Assembly: GCF_000688015.1 (NCBI RefSeq) | Contig: NZ_JIAD01000001.1 | Location: forward strand, 992,001-1,056,000 | DNA from: Eubacterium sp. AB3007 | GTDB taxonomy: Bacteria > Bacillota > Clostridia > Peptostreptococcales > Anaerovoracaceae | DNA length: 64,000 bases | Direction: 5' to 3' | Part shown: piece after piece, positions 25,482-33,839 of the stretch | Layout: every line of letters starts with the position of its first letter | How positions within the stretch are numbered: the first letter of the stretch is position 1 | Notes under the pieces: model-generated | The model's database searches: none | What the model was told of the DNA's origin: nothing | Seen by the model: only the letters and a program-made list of their open reading frames with translations | Program-made: the position numbers and the translations under genes

Positions 25482-27014
25482 ATGAATCAGACACTAGCAA
25501 TTCAGGAAGTCATCAACAAGATCAATCGAGCCATCGATGAAATGACCTATAAGAACGAAGGGTCTGCCCTTGCCCTATTACGAGAGATCAAGCAGGATCT
25601 CCACTATTTTCACCAGACTGGCATCGATTATAAGATCGTAGTGGACAGTCTGGATGACAGCATCTACATTACCGACAAGGAGGGAACGGTCCTCTACGTC
25701 AACCCGGCCCATCAGAAGAATACCGGCATCTTACCAGAGGAAGTGCTGGGGCGCAAGACGGAGGATATCGTCGCAGAAGGCAACCTGTTTACCGGCGGCT
25801 CTGCTTTGGATGTCCTGAAGGAGAAGAAGAAGATCTTTCGGCTGGCCACCGTCACCAAGAGAAACCCACCGGAGGTGGGATACACCGTAGGTGTGCCCAT
25901 TTTTGATGAAGCCGGGCAATTGCATCAGGTGGTGGTCAGCAGCCGGCCGATCCTGTCCCTGCAGGCGCTTCACGAGGACTATGACCGTTTCCTGCGGGAG
26001 GTAAAGGATGTGGATCCACAGCATGTACAGATCCGTGAGAGCTCTAGCGAGCAAACCACCTCCAGCGAACGGCTGGTGGGTTCCTCCCTTTCTCTGAAGG
26101 AGATCTCTAACCTGATCCAGATGGCAGCCCCCACCGATGCTACCATCCTCATCACCGGAGAATCTGGCGTAGGAAAGGAAGTTGTCGCCGATGAGATCTA
26201 TCGCACGAGCAAGCGTGCCGACAAGACCTTCGTGAAGATCAACTGCGCTTCCATCCCGGCAAACCTGCTGGAGTCGGAACTCTTTGGATATGAGAAGGGG
26301 GCCTTTACGGGGGCAAACGCCACAGGCAAGAAGGGCCTGTTCGAGACGGCCAATGGCGGCACCCTGTTCCTGGACGAGATCGGAGAGATGTCCATGGACC
26401 TGCAGGTCAAGTTGCTCCGCGCCATCCAAGACAAGGTGATTACAAGGGTGGGAAGCACCAAGCCTATCCCCCTTGACATCCGGTTCATTGCCGCGACCAA
26501 CAGCGATCTCAAACAGAAGATCGCCGAGGGAACCTTCCGTCAGGATCTGTTCTACCGCCTGAATGTGATCCCCATCTCCATCCCACCGCTCCGCAAGCGG
26601 CCCAAGGACATCGAGGATCTGATCGAGCATTTCCGGGTGCTGTTCTCCAAGAAGCATGGCCGGAATCTTGTATTCTCTGAGAGCAACCTTGCCCTGTTCC
26701 GAAGTTACCACTGGCCCGGCAACGTTCGGGAACTGGAAAACGTGGTGGAATACCTGACCATCTGCGCCTCCGGCGGAGACCATGTGGACGAGAAGACCAT
26801 CCGGGGAATCCTGGACATCTCCCAGGAATCTGTATCTCCCATCGAGATCGGCAGTCTCAGCCAGCAGGTGGAGAACTACGAGAAGAGCCTGCTGGAGTCC
26901 GTGCTACGCAACTCCACCAGTCTCCGGGACGCTGGGTCCAAACTGGGGGTCAACGCCTCCACCATCTCCCGAAAGATCAAGCAATATGGGATCGATTATC
27001 CAGGAAAGAAATAA
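25482..27014 (+). CDS. Sigma-54 dependent transcriptional activator, PAS-AAA+-Fis
   Basis: Enhancer-binding protein that opens sigma-54 promoters. 510 residues from the ATG at 25482 with AGGAGA upstream. N-terminal helical part (1-45), PAS sensor domain (about 48-170, [21 protein letters not shown]), AAA+ domain with Walker A GESGVGKE near 226, the sigma-54 contact loop GAFTGA near 273, Walker [12 protein letters not shown], arginine-finger region [11 protein letters not shown], and a Fis-type helix-turn-helix at the C-terminus ([20 protein letters not shown]). It is divergent from the larC operon, which it most likely controls, probably sensing a pathway intermediate through PAS. Confidence 0.93.
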   Translation: MNQTLAIQEVINKINRAIDEMTYKNEGSALALLREIKQDLHYFHQTGIDYKIVVDSLDDSIYITDKEGTVLYVNPAHQKNTGILPEEVLGRKTEDIVAEGNLFTGGSALDVLKEKKKIFRLATVTKRNPPEVGYTVGVPIFDEAGQLHQVVVSSRPILSLQALHEDYDRFLREVKDVDPQHVQIRESSSEQTTSSERLVGSSLSLKEISNLIQMAAPTDATILITGESGVGKEVVADEIYRTSKRADKTFVKINCASIPANLLESELFGYEKGAFTGANATGKKGLFETANGGTLFLDEIGEMSMDLQVKLLRAIQDKVITRVGSTKPIPLDIRFIAATNSDLKQKIAEGTFRQDLFYRLNVIPISIPPLRKRPKDIEDLIEHFRVLFSKKHGRNLVFSESNLALFRSYHWPGNVRELENVVEYLTICASGGDHVDEKTIRGILDISQESVSPIEIGSLSQQVENYEKSLLESVLRNSTSLRDAGSKLGVNASTISRKIKQYGIDYPGKK

Positions 27015-27018
27015 AATA

Positions 27019-27046
27019 CAGCCAGGGACCTCATCCCTGGCTGTTT
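27019..27046 (+). terminator. Terminator after the activator gene
   Basis: CAGCCAGGGA (27019-27028) pairs with TCCCTGGCTG (27034-27043), then TTTTC. Confidence 0.85.
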
Positions 27047-27052
27047 TCATTT

Positions 27053-27919
27053 CTATGACTTCTTCTCTCCCAGTCCCAGAACGATCAGGATCCCCGCGAA
27101 CAGGATCACCATGCCCAGCGCAATGGACATCGTCATGGGTTCTCCCAGGAAGATGATACCGCAGAGAACACCAACCGCCGGTACCGCCATCACGGCGATG
27201 GAGGCCTGTCCTGCTTCCATCTTCACCAGCAGATAGTTCCACAGGAACCAGGCCAGTGCGGAGGCGATCAGACCGGTGTAGATCATGCAGACGATCCCCA
27301 TGGGTGCCCACACCACCTGTCCGCCCGGAGAAGCAAAAGCGTATACCCACATCACCAGAGCCCCGCAGCCCATCTGCCAGCCGGTGTACTGTACCATGTC
27401 GCAGCCCTGCAGTTTTGTCTTCACGAAAATGTTGGAGACTGCCCAGGCTACCGCTGCTCCGATCCCTAGGCCGATAGCCCAGGTGTTTCCGGTCTGCTCC
27501 ACATTGGTTAGGATCAGAAGACCCGCGATGCTGAGGATGATCCCCACCACCTTCCGGATCGTAAGCTTCTCTCCCAGAAACACGGCTGCCAGGATGCACA
27601 CGAACACGGACTGTGTGTAGTCCAGCACTGCTGGCAGCCCTGCGCCGAGATACTTGGTGGCGAGCTGCACAAGCAGCATATTCAGTGCCATCCCCAGGAC
27701 CCCCGTCAGAATGATCCAGGGCCAATAATTCTTTGGTGGCAACAGCTTGCCCCGTGCAATGCAGACAACCAGAAGCGCCGCGGCCCCTATGGTGAACCTG
27801 CAAGCCACGAAGAATGCTGCCGGATAATAGTCGTTGGCGATCTTCATGACCACCCAGTTGAATCCCCACACCGCATAGAGCAGCAGTAGAAGAGGAATCA
27901 GGTTCTTTTGCTTTGTCAT
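27053..27919 (-). CDS. DMT superfamily transporter (EamA family)
   Basis: Inner-membrane protein, 288 residues, ten predicted helices as two EamA repeats (first about 1-135, beginning LLLLLYAVWGFNWVVMKIA; second about 145-285). Members export amino acids or metabolites; the substrate is unknown. The ATG at 27919 with GGAAGGT upstream fits the family start better than the longer frame. It is convergent with the activator gene and lies 121 nt downstream of thiolase, from which a terminator separates it. Confidence 0.85.
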   Translation of the reverse strand: MTKQKNLIPLLLLLYAVWGFNWVVMKIANDYYPAAFFVACRFTIGAAALLVVCIARGKLLPPKNYWPWIILTGVLGMALNMLLVQLATKYLGAGLPAVLDYTQSVFVCILAAVFLGEKLTIRKVVGIILSIAGLLILTNVEQTGNTWAIGLGIGAAVAWAVSNIFVKTKLQGCDMVQYTGWQMGCGALVMWVYAFASPGGQVVWAPMGIVCMIYTGLIASALAWFLWNYLLVKMEAGQASIAVMAVPAVGVLCGIIFLGEPMTMSIALGMVILFAGILIVLGLGEKKS

Positions 27920-27990
27920 ATCGTACCTTCCGTTAATATTTACTGTATTCTCGATTATACCCAAAAGCACGAAAATAATCAACACAAATA

Positions 27991-28018
27991 GAAAAGACTG
28001 CTCGCAGGCAGTCTTTTC
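27991..28018 (-). terminator. Terminator after thiolase
   Basis: GAAAAGACTGC (27991-28001) pairs with GCAGTCTTTTC (28008-28018); the U-rich 3' arm serves as tail. Confidence 0.75.
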
Positions 28019-28040
28019 ATATCACTGTTATTTTTAAAGA

Positions 28041-29219
28041 TTATACCATCTCGACGAGAACTGCGACACCCATACCGCCACCGGCACAGAGTGTTGCAAC
28101 ACCGTACTTCTGGTCGCGTTTCTTCAGTTCGTGAACCAGAGTGACCACCAGCCTTGCACCGGTAGCCCCTACCGGATGACCGATGGAGATGCCTCCGCCG
28201 TTGACATTCAGCTTATCCCCGTCGATCCCAAGTTCTCTTTGGCAAGCCAGGCACTGTGCAGCAAAGGCCTCGTTCATTTCCCACAGATCGATATCCTCGA
28301 CGGTGAGATTGGCCTTCTTCAGAACCTTCTGAGAGGCCCCGATCGGTCCAAGACCCATGTAATCAGGATCCAGTCCCACAGCACCAACGGAGAGGACACG
28401 TGCGATGATGGGTACTCCCAGTTCTTTTGCTTTGTCCTCGTCCATCAGGATCACGCCAGAGGCTGCATCGTTCATGCCAGAGGAGTTACCTGCAGTGACC
28501 TTACCATCTTCCTTGAAGGTGGCCTTCAGCTTGGCAAGCTTCTCCAGAGATGTATCCCTTCTCGGAAATTCGTCGGTATCGCAGACGGTGTCACCCTTCC
28601 TTCCGTGGACTGTGACAGGAACGATCTCGTCCTTGAATTTGCCGGCGTCGATGGCCGCCACTGCACGCTGATGGCTCTGCAGCGCATACGCATCCATTTC
28701 CTCTCTGGTGATGCCGTATTTCTCGGCCACGTTCTCTGCGGTGATTCCCATCGCCGGGCCTACGCCCAGGTTGGTGAAGGAATCCCACATGGAATCACGC
28801 ATCTCCATATGTCCATATTTCTTTCCATATCTGGCGTCGAAGACCATGTGCGGAGCGGTGCTCATGCTGTCCGCGCCGCCTGCCATGATGCAGTCCGCCT
28901 CGCCTGCCTTGATCTGGTAGAATCCAAACTGGATCGAGGACAGAGAAGATGTGCAGTTTCTGTGGATGGTGATCCCGGGAACACTTTCCGGGAGTCCAGC
29001 CTTCACTGCGGCAACACGGGCCAGATTGTTTTCCTTATATGTTCTCTGATAGTTGCAGCCCCAGATCACGTCTTCGATGATCGTGGGATCGATCCCGGAT
29101 CTCTTGATGAGTTCCTGCATGACGGGAATCGACAGATCCAGCGATGTGATCGTTTTGTACATGCCTCCCAGTGAACCAACTGCAGTTCTGCACGCTGCAA
29201 CGATGACTACATTTCCCAT
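28041..29219 (-). CDS. Acetyl-CoA acetyltransferase (thiolase)
   Basis: Condenses two acetyl-CoA to acetoacetyl-CoA, or cleaves acetoacetyl-CoA. 392 residues with nucleophile Cys89 (HRNCTSS), the GHPVGATGAR His block and the C-terminal CAGGGMG Cys block. The ATG at 29219 (MGNVVIVAACRTAVG) has GGAAAGGATAT upstream; the frame extends to 29273 without support. Acetoacetyl-CoA produced by BKACE chemistry could be cleaved here. The 226-nt region upstream is strongly structured. Confidence 0.93.
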   Translation of the reverse strand: MGNVVIVAACRTAVGSLGGMYKTITSLDLSIPVMQELIKRSGIDPTIIEDVIWGCNYQRTYKENNLARVAAVKAGLPESVPGITIHRNCTSSLSSIQFGFYQIKAGEADCIMAGGADSMSTAPHMVFDARYGKKYGHMEMRDSMWDSFTNLGVGPAMGITAENVAEKYGITREEMDAYALQSHQRAVAAIDAGKFKDEIVPVTVHGRKGDTVCDTDEFPRRDTSLEKLAKLKATFKEDGKVTAGNSSGMNDAASGVILMDEDKAKELGVPIIARVLSVGAVGLDPDYMGLGPIGASQKVLKKANLTVEDIDLWEMNEAFAAQCLACQRELGIDGDKLNVNGGGISIGHPVGATGARLVVTLVHELKKRDQKYGVATLCAGGGMGVAVLVEMV

Positions 29220-29236
29220 ATCAGTATATCCTTTCC

Positions 29237-29412
29237 GGCCTTTAAGGCGGAGCGAAGTTCCTGACGAGCTCACACGTCTAGGACGAAGCGACCGCCTGCA
29301 ACGAACGCCAGGAGCTTCAGCTTCTCCGGTTTCAGCGGGGGATTACGATCCCCCGCTGAAACCGGAGGTGGAACCCGCCGCCTATAGAGACGGGGGCTAT
29401 CTGGCGCTCGTT
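29237..29412 (-). other. Strongly folded intergenic RNA/DNA element between MFS transporter and thiolase
   Basis: Three nested features: a perfect 20-bp stem with TACG loop (29325-29344 with 29349-29368), enclosed by AACGAACGCCAG (29301-29312) pairing with CTGGCGCTCGTT (29401-29412); and a second stem-loop 29246-29297 in which GGCGG/CCGCC, an 8/8-nt internal loop and TCCT-GACG/CGTC-AGGA stack. Together about 175 nt of ordered structure with no open frame. It may be a leader RNA of thiolase or the remnant end of a small mobile element. Confidence 0.6.
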
Positions 29413-29445
29413 ATTAGCCTCTGTTAGCGATGGTAGTGATTTCGA

Positions 29446-30783
29446 TTAGTTGTTTCCAGTGATAGCATCTTCCTTGGCGTAGTCTAGGTTGTACTTTCTG
29501 ACGTTGATCACGGAGATCAGTACGATGTTGATCGCCAGCAGGACGATGAATACCAGGTAGGCCCCTCTCAGGCCGCCGGTCAGCTGCAGTGCCAGGGAGT
29601 TGACCTTGTAGTTCAGCATCAGGACCACTTCCATGATGGGGAAGTAGATGGAGTACACCAGGTCAAAGTTATGACGTCCGAACACGGATGCCGGCAGGGA
29701 GGTCATGAAGTTGGCAGCCGCGCCGATGGCGATACCGACCATGGCCACGCAGATGTATCCACCGGTCATGTTGTTCAGAGTGTAATTGATCAGCAGCGCT
29801 ACGATGTACCAGCACAGGAACGCGCGGATAGCAAACTTGACGCCGAACTTCTGGTCGATCCATCCGAAACCATAGGATCCACAGACACCGATCAGAGCGC
29901 AGAAAGTCATGAGACCGATGGCCTTCGGCTCAGAGAATCCCAGTTCTACGTTTCTGGGAACCATCTGGGACATGACACCGGTGGTGACCATCTGGTTGAT
30001 ACCGATGATGATGGAGACGATCCACATCTCAGGGGTCTTCAGCAGGGTGCCCACGGTCCATCTGGACTTGGTCTCCTCGCCCATCTCCGCGTACTCAGCC
30101 TCATAGACTTCCTTGGTGACGTTATCCGGATACATGCCTCTCTCCTGCGGATAGTTTCTGACCAGGATGTAACCGACGATAGCGACGACGATGCCCAGGA
30201 CACCGGTGACGGTCATGCCGTTGGCCATGCCCAGTCCGCCGATCAGCGCAGCGATCAGAGGCACGTACAGGGCAGAACCCAGGTTATGGCCCATGGTGGT
30301 GTATCCGTTGGCCAGGCCCTTCTTCTTCGGGAACCACTGGGTGACCAGGTTGCCGCCGCCCAGGTAAGCAGCGCCGTTGATGAAGATAGTGACCAGGGTC
30401 AGTCCGATGAAGTAAGAGGTGGTGGTGGTAGCGTGTCCGTAGTAGATGTAGGCCAGGCCAGCCAGTGCCAGGAAGACGGCGGAGAACAGTCTGCCTCCCA
30501 TCTTGACGCAGAGTCTTCCCAGGATGAAGTACGCAACCACGCCGATCAGTCCGGCATAAAAGGCCAGATTAAGCAGTTCAGCATGCAGTGCTGTCACATC
30601 TGCAAATCCTAATTCTTGCCAATGACCCTTTGCAAACGCAGTGATAACGATGTTCTGTCCGTCGATGGAGTATCCGATCAGGAACCAGAACATGAACATG
30701 CAGAAAAAGATGATGATCCAGCCCTTACCAAAGTTGGATTTGGTATTTTCTGACTGGAGCTTGACGTTCTTGTTGTCAGACAT
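29446..30783 (-). CDS. MFS transporter, oxalate/formate antiporter (OFA)-like
   Basis: Membrane carrier with twelve predicted helices, 445 residues. N-terminal helix after a polar leader, then the MFS loop pattern GRLCVKMGGR between helices 2 and 3, and a central hydrophilic loop (about 195-225, YPDNVTKEVYEAEYAEMGEETKS). OFA members move small mono- or dicarboxylates. The ATG at 30783 (MSDNKNVKLQ) has GGAGGA upstream. It lies downstream of the DUF362 gene in the same orientation, so it may import the organic acid used by the sigma-54 regulon; the substrate is unknown. Confidence 0.85.
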   Translation of the reverse strand: MSDNKNVKLQSENTKSNFGKGWIIIFFCMFMFWFLIGYSIDGQNIVITAFAKGHWQELGFADVTALHAELLNLAFYAGLIGVVAYFILGRLCVKMGGRLFSAVFLALAGLAYIYYGHATTTTSYFIGLTLVTIFINGAAYLGGGNLVTQWFPKKKGLANGYTTMGHNLGSALYVPLIAALIGGLGMANGMTVTGVLGIVVAIVGYILVRNYPQERGMYPDNVTKEVYEAEYAEMGEETKSRWTVGTLLKTPEMWIVSIIIGINQMVTTGVMSQMVPRNVELGFSEPKAIGLMTFCALIGVCGSYGFGWIDQKFGVKFAIRAFLCWYIVALLINYTLNNMTGGYICVAMVGIAIGAAANFMTSLPASVFGRHNFDLVYSIYFPIMEVVLMLNYKVNSLALQLTGGLRGAYLVFIVLLAINIVLISVINVRKYNLDYAKEDAITGNN

Positions 30784-30807
30784 TTCTATAATTCCTCCAT
30801 AAGGCAG

Positions 30808-30832
30808 GTTGCCCCGGGCCCGCCGGGGCACC
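30808..30832 (-). other. Intercistronic hairpin before the MFS gene
   Basis: TGCCCCGG and CCGGGGCA form an 8-bp stem (extended by GGT/ACC) around GCCCG. No T-run follows; probably an mRNA processing or stability element rather than a full stop. Confidence 0.5.
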
Positions 30833-30848
30833 CTATACACAACTTCTG

Positions 30849-31121
30849 TTATTCTTTCTTTCCAAATCTTTCATCGCTTGCGGTCTTGACCATTTCATCC
30901 CACGAGTCGAACTCCGAGCTCTCCCGGACGAACCCGTCTAGCAGGGTCTTGGAGAACACCAGACGTGGGGAATCCCAGGTGACCATCACCGCGCTGGAAT
31001 AGCGAAATGCTTCAAAGTTCTCCAGCTTGGTGTGCTTTTGCATGAACTCGTCCGTAAAGATATCCGCGAGGATTTTCTTCATTTTCTCGTCGTTGTTGTA
31101 GGATACATAGTCGTTCAGCAT
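30849..31121 (-). CDS. Small conserved-looking protein of unknown function
   Basis: 90 residues, cytoplasmic, mixed alpha/beta composition with charged helices (SYNNDEKMKKILADIFTDEFMQKHT) and no Cys. No family recognised. It follows the DUF362 gene by 3 nt and has an AGGTAAT-type ribosome site, so it is probably co-translated with it and may be an accessory subunit. The coding assignment rests on position and codon pattern only. Confidence 0.65.
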   Translation of the reverse strand: MLNDYVSYNNDEKMKKILADIFTDEFMQKHTKLENFEAFRYSSAVMVTWDSPRLVFSKTLLDGFVRESSEFDSWDEMVKTASDERFGKKE

Positions 31122-31124
31122 AGA

Positions 31125-32414
31125 TTACCTGCTTTCCGGATGCTCTTTGTAATACTCTTCCGCAGCCTTGAACACGTACTCTCTCCAGACCGGCTCGTCT
31201 CTCTTCATGCACGGACGGATGATCTCGTCTTCCTGATCTCCCATGCCGTTGATGGTTTCTTTTCTCTGGATGGTCAGGTACAGAGCAGGCTCATTCGGCG
31301 GGCATCCCAGGATCCAATAAGCGTTCGGATGGTTCTTGAGATACTTCTTGGTGCAGTTGCCGTGGAGAACGATCTTCTCGTCTGGAATATCGTCAGGTAC
31401 TTCGTTCTTGGGGCCGGCCACGATGGTCATTCCCGCGTTCTTGTCGTACTCATTGACGGCCTTCAGCTCTTCCATGTTGATAGCCAGCAGCGCCTGGCAG
31501 CTGGAGCATGCACCCTCGCATCTCACGTCGTACTCCGGCCATCTCTTGCTCATGTCGCCGATGTACGGAATCCACATAGGATAGAAGCAATCCTCGATGG
31601 TGTCGCCTACGACCTCGATCTGATCCATGCTGTAGGAGCCCAGTCCGGCTTCCTCAGCAACGGTGAAGTAGCTGACGCCGGAGGTGTCGATACCGGTGAC
31701 CTCGCAGGCAACTCTGTCGATAGCGACAGGGTCCTTGGATCCCAGGATCATGTCGGACTCGATTGGAACCGGCATATGCGGGGAATATCCGGAAGCTGCT
31801 CTGTAAGCGTCCATGATGTTGATGTCCGCTCTGCAGACAGACCATACGTCCATCATGGACATGGTCAGGTTCTGCTGATGCATCTGCATGTGGACCTTAT
31901 CCTGTACAACACCCTTGATGTTCTTCAGTGCGCCAGAGAATACCATGGAAGCGTGTGCCTTCAGGATCGGCAGGTTGACCAGATGATCAGCCTCCATCAG
32001 TCTTCTCGGCAGCTTGATGTGATCCAGATTGGACTTGTAGTCACGGACAGCTACGTTGACCAGATCCTTGTCTCTCTTGATATCGTAGCACTCCACGCCT
32101 TCCTCATCAGCCATGGCCTTGATGCCGCTGACCTCAAAACACTCTACGGTGTCGCATCCGATGGCAGCTGCCTCGGCGATGACGATCTCCTTCGGCTCAG
32201 CTTTCTTGATCTCACGAATGACCGCACGGATCACTTCCGGATTGGTACATACGGAAGTCTCAGGCGGCTCCGCATGACCTGCGTTCGGCTTGAGCATGAC
32301 CACAGAACCCTTGTGGATCAGGTTCTGCACGCCACCGAGCAGATCGAACACCTTGGTGACATTCTCCTGAATGTCTTTGCCCTTTACCAGGGCGACCTTT
32401 GATTTGTTACTCAT
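31125..32414 (-). CDS. DUF362 domain-containing protein
   Basis: 429 residues, cytoplasmic. The DUF362 core is visible: VMLKPNAGHAEPPETSVCTNPEVIRAVI, EIVIAEAAAIGCDTVECF, the LPILKAHASMVFSGALKNIKG block, and DPVAIDRVAC. The C-terminal third adds Cys groups (CEGACSSC, GNC, GCPP) that may bind an Fe-S cluster or metal. The function of the family is not established. It is first behind a sigma-54 promoter, followed by a 90-residue protein and an OFA-type transporter, which points to organic-acid catabolism. Confidence 0.85.
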   Translation of the reverse strand: MSNKSKVALVKGKDIQENVTKVFDLLGGVQNLIHKGSVVMLKPNAGHAEPPETSVCTNPEVIRAVIREIKKAEPKEIVIAEAAAIGCDTVECFEVSGIKAMADEEGVECYDIKRDKDLVNVAVRDYKSNLDHIKLPRRLMEADHLVNLPILKAHASMVFSGALKNIKGVVQDKVHMQMHQQNLTMSMMDVWSVCRADINIMDAYRAASGYSPHMPVPIESDMILGSKDPVAIDRVACEVTGIDTSGVSYFTVAEEAGLGSYSMDQIEVVGDTIEDCFYPMWIPYIGDMSKRWPEYDVRCEGACSSCQALLAINMEELKAVNEYDKNAGMTIVAGPKNEVPDDIPDEKIVLHGNCTKKYLKNHPNAYWILGCPPNEPALYLTIQRKETINGMGDQEDEIIRPCMKRDEPVWREYVFKAAEEYYKEHPESR

Positions 32415-32493
32415 GTTGTCTCTCCTTTCATGAGTCGCTCGTGATGGTGATAACCTAAGAAAAATAACTTATTTATTCCACTGTCTTATTACA

Positions 32494-32510
32494 AAGCAAT
32501 AATCGTGCCA
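32494..32510 (-). promoter_or_regulatory. Sigma-54 promoter of the DUF362 operon
   Basis: Minus strand TGGCAC (32505-32510), GATTA, TTGCTT (32494-32499). Same form as at 25328-25344; 80 nt before the start codon. Confidence 0.85.
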
Positions 32511-32561
32511 ACTCCCGAACTCACTCCCTTCGCCATTTTTTTAACAATTCGGGAGACTGCC

Positions 32562-32598
32562 GTTGCATAATACCGTTGCAGCATTGCAATCCTGCAAC
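32562..32598. promoter_or_regulatory. Candidate activator sites upstream of the DUF362 promoter
   Basis: TTGCAATCCTGCAAC at 32584-32598 shares 14 of 15 bases with 25430-25444. Two GTTGCA half-sites at 32562 and 32575 lie next to it. Distance to the sigma-54 promoter is about 75 nt, normal for an enhancer site. Confidence 0.65.
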
Positions 32599-32601
32599 AG
32601 C

Positions 32602-33729
32602 CTACCGCAACGCCTCGTACACAGCCTCGATCTCTGCCGGCTCCATAACCCGAAATCCGCTGCCGATGGAACGTCCTGCCTCCAGCGTAAGCTTTGTCAT
32701 AGACGCCGCATCCATCGTCTCTCCCACCTTTCGCGGCAACCCGATCGCCTGCACAAAACCTTCCAGCCTGCGCTGCCCTTCCTCCAGATCTTCTACGCCG
32801 AACACGCCACGATAGAATGTACGAAAGCGCTCTTCATCATGGTGTCGCATGACCTGACACCAGGCCGGGATCAGCATGGCCAGGCCCCCTCCATGGGTGA
32901 TGCCGTGCACCTCCGTAAGGAAATGAGACAATCCGTGGCAGCCGAAATCTCCGCCAGGGCCCAGCATATCGCTGTGTGCCACTGTAGCGGCAAACATGAT
33001 CTCAGAACGCAACTCCAGATTTTCCGGATCCTTCACCAACGCCGGCAAACACTCTACCACCGTCCGCATCAGCGCCAGGGTCAACTCATCCAGCAGAACG
33101 CTCCCACGCCTCAGGTCAAAGTACCTCTCAAAGGCATGGGAAAAAATATCGAACCCGCCGATGGCCGTCTGCTGCGGCGGCACGGACAGAGTCAGCTCCG
33201 GATCCAGTATGGCGAATCTCGGTTTCGCCTGGGGAAACCTGCCGGTATACTTGCGGTGCGTTTCGTGATCCGTGATCACCGCCACCGCGTTGGCCTCGCT
33301 GCCGGTAGCCGGAATGGTCACCACAGCTCCAAGCGGAAGCACAAAATCTCCCGTCTCTCCACTCCGGAAGACCTCCAGGATCCCCGTGTTGGAACAGGCT
33401 CCCACCGCGATGGCTTTGGCAGAGTCGATCACACTGCCACCTCCCACGGCCAGGATCCCGTTGAGCCCTTCCGAACGAACAAGCTGGATGGCCTGATCGA
33501 TAAACTGACTGTCCGTATTGGCCGGCACTCCGCCCAGACGCACCACACGGCAGCCAGCCTCTTCCAGATCCGCAACGATCCCTGCCCCTGTGCCACATCG
33601 AAAGATCCGCTCGCTGCCGTAGAGCAGCAGCACGTTATCTGCGCATTCTTTCATTGCAATCCCAACGTTTCTGACTTCACCAGGACCGAACCGGATCACT
33701 GTTGGGATGCTCATACTGAAGGTATACAA
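32602..33729 (-). CDS. Iron-containing alcohol dehydrogenase
   Basis: NAD(P)-dependent oxidoreductase of the group III ADH family, 375 residues. The nucleotide loop GVPANTDSQ and VGGGSVIDSAKA are followed by the metal-binding region GGFDIFSHAFERYF, CHGLSHFLTE and THGGGLAMLIPAW. A TTG start at 33729 is proposed: AGGAGG lies 8 nt upstream and the product begins MYTFSMSIPTVIRFGPGEV, as in relatives; the ATG at 33714 is over 20 nt from any site. The substrate could be 4-hydroxybutyrate/succinate semialdehyde or another alcohol; not determined. Confidence 0.85.
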   Translation of the reverse strand: MYTFSMSIPTVIRFGPGEVRNVGIAMKECADNVLLLYGSERIFRCGTGAGIVADLEEAGCRVVRLGGVPANTDSQFIDQAIQLVRSEGLNGILAVGGGSVIDSAKAIAVGACSNTGILEVFRSGETGDFVLPLGAVVTIPATGSEANAVAVITDHETHRKYTGRFPQAKPRFAILDPELTLSVPPQQTAIGGFDIFSHAFERYFDLRRGSVLLDELTLALMRTVVECLPALVKDPENLELRSEIMFAATVAHSDMLGPGGDFGCHGLSHFLTEVHGITHGGGLAMLIPAWCQVMRHHDEERFRTFYRGVFGVEDLEEGQRRLEGFVQAIGLPRKVGETMDAASMTKLTLEAGRSIGSGFRVMEPAEIEAVYEALR

Positions 33730-33780
33730 CCTCTTCACCTCCTCGCTCTTTCTCACAATAAACCGCAAAAACCATGCCAC

Positions 33781-33811
33781 AAAAAAACAGCCTGCCATGA
33801 AAGCAAGCTGT
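33781..33811 (-). terminator. Terminator after UPF0210
   Basis: ACAGCCTGC (33787-33795) and GCAAGCTGT (33803-33811) pair with one mismatch; on the minus strand seven T follow. Confidence 0.8.
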
Positions 33812-33839
33812 CATATTCAAGTTGTGCGGAATCAGTTCT

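Noticed and set aside
29303..29420. AGCGCCAG on the minus strand considered as the start of a glmS ribozyme
   Set aside because: The following conserved core and P2.1 sequences are not present, and the downstream gene is thiolase, not glmS.
31125..32414. The DUF362 gene considered as LarA (lactate racemase family)
   Set aside because: The sequence pattern is that of DUF362 with C-terminal Cys groups; no LarA nickel-pincer-binding Lys region could be recognised.
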